The position numbers were made by a program, and so were the translations under genes. A stretch of 64,000 nt of DNA from QGON01 sp963691905 (GTDB lineage: Bacteria > Pseudomonadota > Gammaproteobacteria > Chromatiales > Chromatiaceae): NCBI GenBank assembly GCA_963691905.1, contig OY829891.1, positions 186,001 through 250,000 of the forward strand, written 5' to 3'. This document shows, piece after piece, positions 34,501-43,944 of the stretch (positions are counted from its first letter, which is position 1; each line of letters begins with the position of its first letter). The notes below the pieces were generated by a model. That model had not been told where the DNA came from. It did not search any database and saw only the letters and a list, made by a program, of their open reading frames with translations.

Positions 34501-34998
34501 ATGGCTGCTTTTGGACGTTCGGGTCGGATTTTATCGACGGTGGCCCTAGGGCTGTTGCTGCTGGGGGGGGTCGTTTATCTGGTTTGCCGCAACAGTTCTC
34601 CAGTCTATTTCCTGGCAAACCTCTTTCCTGAATCGATCGCTTACTCCATGCCGGCCGCAGCTGTTTGTAGTTCGGTTCCCTCCTTCATCCATATCTATGC
34701 ATTTATTTTACTCACAGCCGTCGTGCTAAATCCGTCCAGGGCTGGACTGGCCCTGATCTGTCTTGGCTGGATAGCCATAGAACTCTTTTTTGAATTTGGT
34801 CAGCATCCATTTTTCGCTCAATACCTGACTGAAAAGATACCCGCGTGGTTTGAAAAGTTTCCTTTCCTTGAAGTCGCGGACACCTATTTTCTAACCGGTA
34901 CATTCGATCCTCTGGATGTACTTTTCATTCTCTTTGGCACAGCTGCGGCATTACTAACCCTGCATAAGGTCCAGCGGTGGGAGGTGGATCATGTTTAA
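34501..34998 (+). CDS. Membrane protein with four predicted helices, unknown function
   Basis: The 165-residue protein has four hydrophobic stretches (ILSTVALGLLLLGGVVYLVC, FIHIYAFILLTAVVL, LALICLGWIAIELFFEF, DVLFILFGTAAALLTL). The end FDPLDVLFILFGTAA loosely recalls VanZ-like proteins, but this is weak. A strong ribosome binding site (AGGAGG) precedes the ATG. It overlaps the start of the PKD-repeat gene by 8 bases, so the two form one unit and probably act together at the envelope. Confidence 0.7.
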   Translation: MAAFGRSGRILSTVALGLLLLGGVVYLVCRNSSPVYFLANLFPESIAYSMPAAAVCSSVPSFIHIYAFILLTAVVLNPSRAGLALICLGWIAIELFFEFGQHPFFAQYLTEKIPAWFEKFPFLEVADTYFLTGTFDPLDVLFILFGTAAALLTLHKVQRWEVDHV

Positions 34999-37381
34999 GA
35001 TCAATAAGGGGTTACCGGCATGGAGAATGCTGTCGCTCGTTGTAGTGGTTGCCTTTGGTTTATTAACGATCTTAGGTACTGCTGACGAAGAGCTTTATGT
35101 CGATCGCTACGGTATTGCCGATGCGGGGCCTGATCAGCATGTCGGGGTCTATGAAACTGTCTATCTCGATGGCAGCGGCGGTAACACGGCCCTTGGAGCG
35201 AATCCGGGAGATAGTGGCGTTTTATACAGTTGGGAGATAGTAAAGCAACCAGCAGGCACATCATTCTGGATAAGTGCTACAAACATTATTAATCCAACAT
35301 TTAGCGCCGGTCCTGAGCCAGGTGAATATGTTATTCAGCTAACGGTCTGGTATAACGGCTATAGAGGGTCGGACATAGTCAAGATTACTGCTTACGAGAG
35401 AGCTGATGAGATTCTTCCGGTCGCCAACGCGGGTGCGGATATTGTGGTAAAGCATGGTGCCCTGGTTGAGTTGAATGCCAGCCATAGTTTCCATAAACGA
35501 ACTTATATGCCGTTGACCTACACCTGGTACATGACAGAGCGTCCTTTGGATAGTACTTCAGCGCTCTCTTCAACAGAGGTAGTCAATCCTTCTTTCATTG
35601 CTGAATTCAATGAGAATGATATGGCAGCAGGGACGAGCCATTATGAGGTTCGCCTGCATGTGATTGAGATGAATGGCTGGGTAAGCTTGCCTGATCATAT
35701 CAACGTCCATGTCTATCCTGCAGAAGGTTATATCCATCCCACACCGATTGCCGGGCCTGATCAAAGCGTCAGCACAGGTACACAGGTAAACCTCGACGGG
35801 GGTGAAAGCCATGATGTGGATAGCAGGCTCCTGACTTACGCATGGCAGTTCTATTCAATGCCTCAGGGAAGTCATTCCGTTCTCTCAGACGCCAATACCC
35901 CGACACCTTCCTTTACTCCTGATGTAGATGGTGTCTATCTGCTTTTTCTGTCGGTCGATAATGGTGAATATAACAGCAGCAGTGATCTGATCGGCGCCTT
36001 TAATAAAAGTCTTTATGACCGTCAGCATCAGGACCGGATGAAGGTGATTGCAACATCAAGTACGCCTGAACCTGTCTCCATCCTTGGGCCGGATCAGCGG
36101 GTCGCCTATGCTGGACCGGATAGTCTGATACTGGATGCCAGTCGCTCTACCCCCGTCACTTATGGAGTCACCGGATATCGTTGGTGGCTGATCAACAAAC
36201 CGGCCGCCAGTAATGCCACTGTCGTGACTTCTGATCTCATTGATCCGAATGGCGCCCAACTGAATTATGATATGGAGGGGGATTATGTTGTAAGAGTGAG
36301 TGCAGCAAATGTCGTTCACTTGGACTACGATACGATAGTTTATAAGGTCACCATGAATACCCCGCCGGTCGCGGATGCGGGTACCGATCAGAATGTCACC
36401 GCCAATTTCCCGGTCACATTGAACGGCGGCGCTAGCAGTGATGCTGACCTTGATCCTGTGGCCTATAGCTGGAGTCTGGTCTCCACGCCTGTAGTCTGGA
36501 CATCCTGGCCAGGCGCGTGGCCGCTGCTTTCCGAAGGCAGAGAGGCCAGTCCGACCTTTAGCCCAACGGTGAATGGCGACTATCTTTTCCGGCTTACCGT
36601 TAACGATAATCAGGTTGGCAGCGAAGCCGACAGTGTAATAATCAGCGCCTCCGGATCAATGATCAATTCACCGCCGGTCGCCGATGCAGGTCCCGACCAG
36701 CCCAATGCGGTAAGGGGTGTACAAGTTACCCTGGATGGCAGTGGCAGCAGTGATCCGGATACGGACCCAATCACCTTCCTCTGGCATGTTGAATCCGTGC
36801 CTCTGATGAGCATGATGATGGATGGTTCATTAGCGACGACAACGTCTGAGCAGCCGGTTTTTACCCCCGATGTTGAAGGTGTCTATCAATTCTCGCTTGT
36901 GGTCAACGACGGTCAGATCGACAGCACCGCGGATATGGTAAATATAACCGCCACAGATCCGGGTGGTGTGTGTGGCAATCCACTCACCCTGCAAACCGCC
37001 TTGCCTTATCTACCAGGACTTGGAGAGATGCCATCGATTATCCAGATCGATGCCTCGGGGATGGATACGATCAGGGTTGTCTCAACAACTGATCCCAGTG
37101 CATTTTCCGACGTTTCGGCGATGCAGGCATTCATTCCTGACCAAAATCAGATATCGGAGGTTAATTTTATTACGATCAATGGAAACTGGACGATATTCAG
37201 CAGGACGCATGACAATCCAGTGAGTGACACCGTATCGCCGTCATTCATCCTGGAGCGGCAGAGCGATAATATCTTCTTTAAGGTCGATGTGGCATTCACC
37301 GGTTCTGACGCGCTCGCCGAGGTACAGATCGATTCACTGACGGCTTGTCGTTGTGGTGCGGATGCTGGCGATTGTCCATAA
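34991..37381 (+). CDS. PKD-repeat surface/secreted protein
   Basis: The 796-residue protein begins with a signal peptide or membrane anchor (MLSLVVVVAFGLLTILGTA). About six PKD/REJ-like beta-sandwich repeats follow, marked by ADAGPDQHVGV, ANAGADIVVK, IAGPDQSVSTG, ILGPDQRVAYAG, ADAGTDQNVTANF and ADAGPDQPNAVRG. Each is followed by a YxW or LxW segment (YSWEIV, YTWYM, YAWQF, YRWWL, YSWSLV, FLWHV). A distinct C-terminal domain of about 140 residues ends in CRCGADAGDC. PKD domains usually mediate adhesion or binding at the cell surface. GGAGG lies 6 bases before the ATG. Confidence 0.85.
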   Translation: MFKINKGLPAWRMLSLVVVVAFGLLTILGTADEELYVDRYGIADAGPDQHVGVYETVYLDGSGGNTALGANPGDSGVLYSWEIVKQPAGTSFWISATNIINPTFSAGPEPGEYVIQLTVWYNGYRGSDIVKITAYERADEILPVANAGADIVVKHGALVELNASHSFHKRTYMPLTYTWYMTERPLDSTSALSSTEVVNPSFIAEFNENDMAAGTSHYEVRLHVIEMNGWVSLPDHINVHVYPAEGYIHPTPIAGPDQSVSTGTQVNLDGGESHDVDSRLLTYAWQFYSMPQGSHSVLSDANTPTPSFTPDVDGVYLLFLSVDNGEYNSSSDLIGAFNKSLYDRQHQDRMKVIATSSTPEPVSILGPDQRVAYAGPDSLILDASRSTPVTYGVTGYRWWLINKPAASNATVVTSDLIDPNGAQLNYDMEGDYVVRVSAANVVHLDYDTIVYKVTMNTPPVADAGTDQNVTANFPVTLNGGASSDADLDPVAYSWSLVSTPVVWTSWPGAWPLLSEGREASPTFSPTVNGDYLFRLTVNDNQVGSEADSVIISASGSMINSPPVADAGPDQPNAVRGVQVTLDGSGSSDPDTDPITFLWHVESVPLMSMMMDGSLATTTSEQPVFTPDVEGVYQFSLVVNDGQIDSTADMVNITATDPGGVCGNPLTLQTALPYLPGLGEMPSIIQIDASGMDTIRVVSTTDPSAFSDVSAMQAFIPDQNQISEVNFITINGNWTIFSRTHDNPVSDTVSPSFILERQSDNIFFKVDVAFTGSDALAEVQIDSLTACRCGADAGDCP

Positions 37382-37388
37382 ATCGAGC

Positions 37389-37422
37389 GTAGCCCGGACG
37401 GAGCTTGCGAAATCCGGGCTAC
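37389..37422. terminator. GTAGCCCGGA...TCCGGGCTAC hairpin
   Basis: A perfect 10-base stem (GTAGCCCGGA with TCCGGGCTAC) around a 14-base loop lies 7 bases after the PKD gene stop codon and before the convergent ycbB. It is a common proteobacterial palindromic repeat and probably helps end or stabilise both transcripts. Confidence 0.7.
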
Positions 37423-37445
37423 AAAACTCACTTTCAATACAACGG

Positions 37446-39155
37446 CTAGCGAGTCACCGAATCGGAAGAGACAGGCAGTCCCGCTACCGACAGACTAGAT
37501 AACTTGTTGCCACCGGATGCCAAAGCCTGGATCAAAGGGGCATCCAGGCCATAGACGTCAGCCCGGAACTGGGGGATGCCATCCTCGTTCGCCCAGGCAG
37601 AGAAGTAGGCCAGATAGACCGGTATCGGTTGCTTTAGCCGCCAGATCATTGTCTGACCGGAGTCGATACCCTCCTGCAGCGCCAATGCCGAAACCTGTTC
37701 GCTCTCTCCCTGTAGCAGCTGTGTAGCCAAGAGGGAGGCAGACTCAACCCGCACACATCCTGAACTGAAAGGACGTGATGGCCGTTCAAAGAGTCCTTTT
37801 GCAGGGGTATCATGAAGAAAGACCGCGTAGGGGCTGACCATATGAAATTTGATTTGGCCCAGACTATTGCGGGGACCCGGCATCTGTTTCAGGACAAAGG
37901 GGAAGTCATTCTTGTGATACAAACTCCAATCGATGGCCACCGCATCCTCCTGAATCCAGTCACCCTCTTCTCCCTTACGAAATACCGCAATCCCTTTGCT
38001 GTCGAAAAAATTGTCGTCCCGCAACTGCTTTGGCAGTAAATCCTCCACTGCAATACGTCTTGGAACTGTCCATTCCGGATTGAGCACCAGATGGGTAATC
38101 CGGCTTTTGAAGGAGGGCGTTTCACGTTTCAGCTTGCCACCGACAGTGCGTCGGCGAAAAACCTCAGCACCCTGATCCCTCATCGTCACTTCGAAACCAG
38201 CAGTGTTGACCAACAGGTAACGCTCTTCCAAAGAGTGGGGCAACCAACGCCAACGCTCCATATTCGCCTTGATCTGGGTAATGCGATCTCCCACGGACAC
38301 ATTCAGCGCAGCCCGTGTTTTCGGGCCAACCCGACCGTCCACATCCAGCCCATGGCGCTGTTGAAAACGTCTCACCGCCGCTTCCAGCGGTGGATGAAAA
38401 TAGTCAGCCCCGTCCGCCGATGTTTCGAGATAGTCGCCTTCAATACGCAACCGCTCCCGTAACTGCAAAATCGAGGAATGACGATCACCCGGACGCAGGA
38501 CCTGGATCCTGGGGAAGGTTTTCCAGCCCCCTCTGCTCTCGATTTCACGGTAGTCGTGAAGCACCTGCCGCAAACGCTTGTACTCCAGTGCGTCTGGGGC
38601 CAGGTCACTCAACAGGTCAGACAGGCCATCTGCCGACAACGCGGCCTGCAGGAGTTCCATCGGTTCAGCCCGGTTAAAATCAAAGTGCCAGAGCGGATCC
38701 AGTTCTGCCGCTTTGACACGGCCTCCACGGAGATCACCTGCATAGCGGAAAAAGGCATCGGTGAGCAGAAGTTCCCGTTGCAAAACCACAGCCGGATCCC
38801 GCTGGAGTCGTAATGCTTTCAAACGCGGGAAATGATAGTCAACAGGCGCCAAACCTTCCGTCAAGGCGCTGTCAAGCAGGGTCAGTAGTGTCTTACCCTG
38901 AGCATTGAGTTGCTCGCCCTCATGCCATACCGCTCGTCCCTTCCCGTCCCTGTAGAAAGCCTGTAACAGCATCCAGTTGGGTTCGCGGGCGGGAAGGGTG
39001 ACTGCAATATCCTGTAGCACAGCCTGCAGACGGCCACGAATCGCCGCCACCCCGCGCAGCTCGTCTTCAAGCGACGCACTGTTCGCTGTTCCACACCACA
39101 GCGTGACAAAGAACAATCCGATAATAGTAGATATGTGGTTATGCGATTTTCCCAT
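37446..39155 (-). CDS. ycbB: L,D-transpeptidase YcbB (LdtD-like)
   Basis: It forms 3-3 crosslinks between diaminopimelate residues of peptidoglycan in the periplasm. The 569-residue protein has a signal peptide (ISTIIGLFFVTLWCGTANSA), a scaffold region, and a PG_binding_1 domain (FHPPLEAAVRRFQQRHGLDV, VGPKTRAALN). The YkuD catalytic domain has VSPYAVFLHDTPAKGLF and SSGCVRVESASLLA, with the active cysteine near 465. The ATG at 39155 has CAGG about 7 bases upstream; an alternative ATG is six codons earlier. Confidence 0.93.
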   Translation of the reverse strand: MGKSHNHISTIIGLFFVTLWCGTANSASLEDELRGVAAIRGRLQAVLQDIAVTLPAREPNWMLLQAFYRDGKGRAVWHEGEQLNAQGKTLLTLLDSALTEGLAPVDYHFPRLKALRLQRDPAVVLQRELLLTDAFFRYAGDLRGGRVKAAELDPLWHFDFNRAEPMELLQAALSADGLSDLLSDLAPDALEYKRLRQVLHDYREIESRGGWKTFPRIQVLRPGDRHSSILQLRERLRIEGDYLETSADGADYFHPPLEAAVRRFQQRHGLDVDGRVGPKTRAALNVSVGDRITQIKANMERWRWLPHSLEERYLLVNTAGFEVTMRDQGAEVFRRRTVGGKLKRETPSFKSRITHLVLNPEWTVPRRIAVEDLLPKQLRDDNFFDSKGIAVFRKGEEGDWIQEDAVAIDWSLYHKNDFPFVLKQMPGPRNSLGQIKFHMVSPYAVFLHDTPAKGLFERPSRPFSSGCVRVESASLLATQLLQGESEQVSALALQEGIDSGQTMIWRLKQPIPVYLAYFSAWANEDGIPQFRADVYGLDAPLIQALASGGNKLSSLSVAGLPVSSDSVTR

Positions 39156-39349
39156 CCTGTTACCTGAAAACATCCTCAACCGTTTCGCAGTTGCGGCTTT
39201 TCCCAGGGGCAGTGTGCATGGAAAAAGTGGCCGGTACACTGATGCACACAAGCAGGCTAACTCAGCAACTCCTTACATTCTAGAGTATAGAGGCCAGAAT
39301 AGATTCAACTGCGATTACCCTCTTCTATCAAGGGTCTGCCAGATTATGG

Positions 39350-40408
39350 CTAGAAAAGATCGACCTCACCGATTTGAGGTTGTTCGGCGTTTTCCAGCAA
39401 ATTCTGCTCGATCAGATCCTCGTAGAAATGCAGCTGATTCCGCCCGTTGTTCTTTGCGTAGTAAAGTGCCCTGTCGGCACTTCCGATCACCTCTGCAGTA
39501 CCGTTCTGATCTCTGATTTCAACTGCCCCGATACTGATAGTGACACGACCTGCCTGTGGCATCTCATGGGATCCCACCGTCCTGAGGCACCTCTCCAACA
39601 CAGAAACCGCATCTTTCTGGGAAAATACCTTGAGTATGACGACGAACTCCTCGCCACCATAACGAAAAAGCAGATCCCCATCACGGAAGGTATCTGTCAG
39701 CAGACGCGCTAACAGGATAAGCACTTCGTCCCCAAACAGGTGACCAAATCGATCATTAATCCTCTTGAAATAATCGACATCAATTAACGCCAACCAGTAG
39801 GTGGCCTCATCTTCAGAGCGGCGCTTTCCCTCAGACCTGGCGCTGTTGCGTTTGTGACAGCTCAACGTCAATTGCTTCATCACTTCACTGCTCAGGGTTT
39901 CACGATTCAACAGACCGGTGAGTTTGTCCTTCTGGTTTCCATCCAGCAGAGTGAGGTAGTTTGAGTAGATCTTCAGCAGCCCATAGGTCAGGCGTTGAAA
40001 TTCAAAACTGGAATTTTCAGTAAACTGCAACAACACGGCGAAGACTTCATTCCTGGTATTGAATACCGGATAGATAGTATCTGTTATGCCTCGCCTTTCA
40101 TCGTCTACCGAAACTACCTCACCCTCCTCCACGGCAACGGCAATACCTTCGGAAAGTGCTTTGGAGATATGTCGTTCAATCGCAGGAATACCTGAAACCT
40201 CTTTGTTCTCGACCATGTGAGCGAGCAGAAGTAGATCGGGGCTCTCTGCCTCACCAGACACTTGGTAGAGACGCAGCTCCTTGCAGGGCGCAACCTCAGC
40301 CAGGGTTTTCACCAAGCTTCTTTCGATCAAATCACGGTCGTGAAACCGGGTGATCTCCGCCAGAGAATCAATTACCTGGACGGTTGAGACTTTTTTCAAA
40401 ACTGCCAT
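39350..40408 (-). CDS. Diguanylate cyclase with GAF-like sensor domain
   Basis: The 352-residue protein has an N-terminal GAF-like domain (about 15-155: RFHDRDLIERSLVKTLAEV, DTIYPVFNTRNEVFAVLLQF) and a GGDEF domain with DKLTGLLNRE, LIDVDYFKRINDRFGHLFGD and the active site RYGGEEFVVIL near 250. An RxxD inhibitory site (RDGD) sits five residues before GGEEF, so feedback control by c-di-GMP is expected. No membrane segment is seen. The last residues EVDLF might be a clamp-like motif by chance. Confidence 0.92.
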   Translation of the reverse strand: MAVLKKVSTVQVIDSLAEITRFHDRDLIERSLVKTLAEVAPCKELRLYQVSGEAESPDLLLLAHMVENKEVSGIPAIERHISKALSEGIAVAVEEGEVVSVDDERRGITDTIYPVFNTRNEVFAVLLQFTENSSFEFQRLTYGLLKIYSNYLTLLDGNQKDKLTGLLNRETLSSEVMKQLTLSCHKRNSARSEGKRRSEDEATYWLALIDVDYFKRINDRFGHLFGDEVLILLARLLTDTFRDGDLLFRYGGEEFVVILKVFSQKDAVSVLERCLRTVGSHEMPQAGRVTISIGAVEIRDQNGTAEVIGSADRALYYAKNNGRNQLHFYEDLIEQNLLENAEQPQIGEVDLF

Positions 40409-40723
40409 ACCTGGTTTTTTCTTTTTTTAGAGACCTGAGGAGGCAAAACCACAACAGAAACAGGCTCTTCCGTTTGCAGGAAAAATATAGAAAAACACGC
40501 TAACTTGATCATTTTAAATAACCAATTTGACCCACAACAGGGAAATTTTCCAAATCTGGGCGCCCAATGTCTCTATTCATTTTCCCTTGCCGGTATTTTA
40601 CATTCATTACAAAGTCTCTGCCTGGAGAATCGTGCACTTCAACAATTTGTTTCGCTAGTATTAGCGGCAGCTAATTGAAAACCTTAAAATCGGGACTTCT
40701 TTAGGATATAGAAGCAGTCATCA
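40409..40723. other. Intergenic stretch without recognised content
   Basis: The gap between the divergent diguanylate cyclase gene and the small secreted protein is AT-rich. It shows no repeat family found elsewhere in the window, no gene and no confident terminator. Promoters for both flanking genes presumably lie here. Confidence 0.5.
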
Positions 40724-41116
40724 ATGAAGTTACTCTTCCTGCTGGTACTACTCACCCGCAACGGCGCCGGTGATATCAACGCATCCTTCGTCAACACGGA
40801 AACACTGGAGCAGTGTGATCTAAAGGCGCTGATGCTCAGTGGCATCTTCTCGACGGCAAATATCGACATCGTCGAGAGTCGCTGCATCCCGAGTCAGATG
40901 CAGTTTTCCGAGTTTTCCCATGCCGGTTCGTCGAACATGAACCACTCTTTCTACCTGATCCATTTCAGTGATGAGGCGGTAGAGATCCAGCCCATGCCAG
41001 ACTGGCGTAGTTGCATGATCAAACAGCGGGAGGCAGACAACCGGAAGCGGGTCTACTGTAGCAGTACCCTTCAATCCCTCTTGACCCACGAGGGGCCAGA
41101 GTCAACCAATCCCTAA
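40724..41116 (+). CDS. Small conserved-looking protein, possibly secreted
   Basis: The 130-residue protein starts MKLLFLLVLLTRNGAG, a short hydrophobic leader that could be a signal peptide though cleavage is unclear. The rest is polar, with five cysteines (LEQCDLKAL, ESRCIPSQMQ, WRSCMIK, VYCSS region). No family is recognised. Its end overlaps the xthA end by 4 bases on the opposite strand. Confidence 0.55.
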   Translation: MKLLFLLVLLTRNGAGDINASFVNTETLEQCDLKALMLSGIFSTANIDIVESRCIPSQMQFSEFSHAGSSNMNHSFYLIHFSDEAVEIQPMPDWRSCMIKQREADNRKRVYCSSTLQSLLTHEGPESTNP

Positions 41117-41928
41117 TAGTCGAACTCCGCCCAGATTGGGCAGTGATCCGATGGCTTCTCCATCCCCCGGATCTCATGGGCGATCCCCGCACCGGTGCAG
41201 CTCCGGTTTAAGGATTCGGTCGCCAGGATCAAATCGATACGCAATCCCCGTTTCGGCTCCCGGTCAAATCCCCGGCTGCGATAGTCAAACCAGCTGAACT
41301 GGTCATCCACCTCCGGGTGAAGGGTGCGATAGGTGTCTTGCAATCCCCAGGACTTCAGGCGTTCGAGCCACTCTCTCTCTTCCGGGAGAAAGCTGCACTT
41401 GCCGGTGCGCAACCAGCGTTTGGCATTGTCCGGGCCGATGCCGATATCAAGATCCAGCGGTGCAATATTCATATCACCGATCACCAGCACTGAGTCAGTA
41501 GGCTTGTGGAATTCGTTCAGGTAGTTGAGCAGATCTGCGTAGAATTTCCGTTTAGCGGGGTATTTCGTCTCGTGATCCTGGCTTTCACCCTGGGGAAAAT
41601 AGCCGTTGATCACGGTGACCTCGTTACCCTTCCCCGAGGCATAGCGAGCGATGATCAAACGCCGCTGGGCATCCTCATCATCGGCGGGGAAGCCCTTCTC
41701 CACCGCCAATGCCGGCTGTTTGGAGAGCAGCGCCACGCCATAGTGGGTCTTCTGGCCGAAGAACTCCGCCTGATATCCCAGGCTCTCCATCATCTCGAGG
41801 GGGAAATCCTGATCCTGTACCTTGCTCTCCTGAATGCCGATGACATCCGGATCGTAGGATTCCCGCAGTCTGGCCAGCTGATGTTCACGCGTGCGAATAC
41901 TGTTGGTATTGAAGGAGACGACTTTCAT
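41113..41928 (-). CDS. xthA: Exodeoxyribonuclease III
   Basis: This AP endonuclease/3'-5' exonuclease acts in base excision repair. The 271-residue protein has VSFNTNSIRTREHQL, IGIQESKVQDQDFPLE with the metal-binding glutamate, VINGYFPQGE, VLVIGDMNIAPLDLDIG and the C-terminal SDHCPIWAEF with catalytic Asp-His. The ATG at 41928 has AAAGG 7 bases upstream. It follows the small gene at 41965-42258 by 36 bases and may be co-transcribed with it. Confidence 0.94.
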   Translation of the reverse strand: MKVVSFNTNSIRTREHQLARLRESYDPDVIGIQESKVQDQDFPLEMMESLGYQAEFFGQKTHYGVALLSKQPALAVEKGFPADDEDAQRRLIIARYASGKGNEVTVINGYFPQGESQDHETKYPAKRKFYADLLNYLNEFHKPTDSVLVIGDMNIAPLDLDIGIGPDNAKRWLRTGKCSFLPEEREWLERLKSWGLQDTYRTLHPEVDDQFSWFDYRSRGFDREPKRGLRIDLILATESLNRSCTGAGIAHEIRGMEKPSDHCPIWAEFDY

Positions 41929-41964
41929 ATTGCAACCTTTAATCTGTCCTGATGGCACCAAATA

Positions 41965-42258
41965 TCACAGCACTTCCCGGGTCTCTTTCTCACCCATCTC
42001 GAAACCGTGCAGATAGGCCTTGCCCCAGGGCAGAAACTCCTGCCCGACGATACGCTCGTCACTGTCTGCATCGACAGTCTGGGATATCTGCTCTCCATAA
42101 CCCAAACCCCGCAGCGCGCGGATCATGCCGTTGGCATAACCCCGGTTATACCAGAGTTGCAGATCGCCATCCGATTCGGTCAGTCCGTCACTCTCCCCAT
42201 AGAGCCGTTGCAGCAACCGCAACATTTTTTCTGCGACAATCTCTCTATCCTGGTTCAT
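41965..42258 (-). CDS. Hypothetical protein upstream of xthA
   Basis: This 97-residue cytosolic protein has no membrane segment. Features are MLRLLQRLYGESDGLTES, LWYNRGYANGMIRALRGLGY and QEFLPWGKAYLHGFEMGEKE, which look like a small helical protein. The ATG at 42258 with AGG 7 bases upstream is preferred to the longer frame (42297). Placed just before xthA on the same strand; function unknown. Confidence 0.65.
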   Translation of the reverse strand: MNQDREIVAEKMLRLLQRLYGESDGLTESDGDLQLWYNRGYANGMIRALRGLGYGEQISQTVDADSDERIVGQEFLPWGKAYLHGFEMGEKETREVL

Positions 42259-42406
42259 TATCAGACCTAATATTGATATTGCCGGAAAGGCTAACACGCG
42301 ATTGCAATCTGCACTACTTCACCATAACCTCAGACCGGTTGCGGTTGTATTTCACCTCCAGGATCGCGATTATTCGAATCTCCGTCAGCAATTCGGCAAC
42401 CACACC

Positions 42407-43174
42407 ATGTTAATCGTCATCTCTCCTGCCAAGACCCTGGACTATGAAACACCCCCGGCCACTAAAACCCATACAAAACCGGCGTTTCTGAAACAGTCCC
42501 AGCAGTTGATCAATAATCTGCGCAACTATTCGGCACTGGATCTGGCGGAACTGATGAAACTGAGCATGAAGCTGGCTGAACTCAATTTCGACCGCTATCA
42601 CGACTGGAAGACCCCTTTCACCACAAAAAACGCCAAACAAGCTGCATTGGCGATGAAGGGCGATGTCTATACGGGACTGGACGCAGAGAGCCTGAACGAA
42701 GATGATTTTACCTTCGCCCAGGATCACCTGCGCATCCTCTCCGGACTCTACGGACTGATGTGCCCCCTCGACCTGATGCAGCCCTACCGGCTGGAGATGG
42801 GCACCAAACTGCCCAATGCGCAGGGCAAAGATCTCTACGCCTTCTGGGGAACCACTATTACCGATGCGATCAATATGGCGCTGGCGACACAGGGGGATGA
42901 TGTACTGGTCAATCTCGCCTCCAACGAATACTACAAATCGGTCAAGCCCAAACTGGTGAAGGGGCGCATCATCACCCCGCAGTTCAAAGAGAATAAAAAC
43001 GGCAGCTATCGCATGATCGGCGTCTATGCAAAAAAGGCCAGGGGACTGATGAGCCGCTACATCATCGAAAATCGGGTTACCGACCCGGAAGATATCAAAG
43101 GCTTTGATGCAGCGGGCTACGACTACAATGAAGCGCTCTCCCAGGGGGACCAATGGGTCTTCTCCCGAGGCTGA
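42407..43174 (+). CDS. yaaA: Peroxide stress protein YaaA
   Basis: YaaA is a DNA-binding protein that limits intracellular iron damage during peroxide stress in E. coli. The 255-residue protein has the family start MLIVISPAKTLDYETPP, then LNFDRYHDW, YGLMCPLDLMQPYRLEMGT, NLASNEYYKSV and the end GYDYNEALSQGDQWVF. The ATG at 42407 gives the family length, though the ribosome binding site is weak. It overlaps tatD by 22 bases in another frame. Confidence 0.93.
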   Translation: MLIVISPAKTLDYETPPATKTHTKPAFLKQSQQLINNLRNYSALDLAELMKLSMKLAELNFDRYHDWKTPFTTKNAKQAALAMKGDVYTGLDAESLNEDDFTFAQDHLRILSGLYGLMCPLDLMQPYRLEMGTKLPNAQGKDLYAFWGTTITDAINMALATQGDDVLVNLASNEYYKSVKPKLVKGRIITPQFKENKNGSYRMIGVYAKKARGLMSRYIIENRVTDPEDIKGFDAAGYDYNEALSQGDQWVFSRG

Positions 43175-43944
43175 TCGACTCCCACTGCCACTTTGACGAT
43201 ACCCGTTTCGACCAAGACCGGGAGCAGGCCTTTCAGCGAGCAAGGGAGGCGGGAGTTGGCAGCCAGATCATCGCCGGTGTGAAGGCCGAATGGTGGCCGC
43301 GGCAGAAGCAGATATGCAGGGACTATCCTGGACTCTACCCCGCTTACGGTTTGCATCCCATGTTCCTTAAAGATCACCAGCCTCAGGATCTGCAACTGCT
43401 CGCCTCCTGGGTCGAACAGGAACAACCGGTTGCCGTCGGCGAGTGTGGCCTGGACTTCTTCATCAAAGATCCCCAGCCGACAGCGCAGCAGGCCCTGTTC
43501 GAGGCACAATTGGAGCTGGCCCAACACTGCAGACTGCCGGTGATCATTCATGCCCGCCGTTCCGTGGACCAGGTTTTCAACACCCTGAAACAGTTCCCCG
43601 GCCTGCCGGGGGTGGTGCACAGTTTCTCCGGCAGCGAACAGCAGGCCCGCCGACTGATCGATCTGGGATTTCTTTTGAGTTTTGGCGGACCCATCACCTA
43701 TGCGCGGGCCAAACGCCTTCGCAGTCTGATCCAGACCCTGCCACTGGAAAGCTTGATGCTGGAGACAGATGCACCGGATCAGCCAGACAACGGGCACCGG
43801 GGGGAGCGCAACGAATCAGCCTATCTGCCAAACGTGTTGCAAACAGTCGCGGAACTGCGCAACCAACCCGCTTCGGAGATCGCTGCCATAACCTCAAAAA
43901 ATGCCGTGCAGCTGTTCAATATTCCCACCAGTAACGAGTCGTGA
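43153..43944 (+). CDS. TatD-family metal-dependent hydrolase (YjjV-like)
   Basis: The 263-residue protein is a TIM-barrel metallohydrolase/DNase of the TatD family. It shows RLIDSHCHFDD with the metal-binding HxH, VAVGECGLDFF, LPVIIHARRS, VVHSFSGSEQQA and LMLETDAPDQP. It overlaps yaaA and the phosphopantetheinyl transferase gene, so the three are probably co-transcribed. The family includes Mg-dependent 3'-5' exonucleases; the substrate here is not known. Confidence 0.92.
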   Translation: MGLLPRLIDSHCHFDDTRFDQDREQAFQRAREAGVGSQIIAGVKAEWWPRQKQICRDYPGLYPAYGLHPMFLKDHQPQDLQLLASWVEQEQPVAVGECGLDFFIKDPQPTAQQALFEAQLELAQHCRLPVIIHARRSVDQVFNTLKQFPGLPGVVHSFSGSEQQARRLIDLGFLLSFGGPITYARAKRLRSLIQTLPLESLMLETDAPDQPDNGHRGERNESAYLPNVLQTVAELRNQPASEIAAITSKNAVQLFNIPTSNES

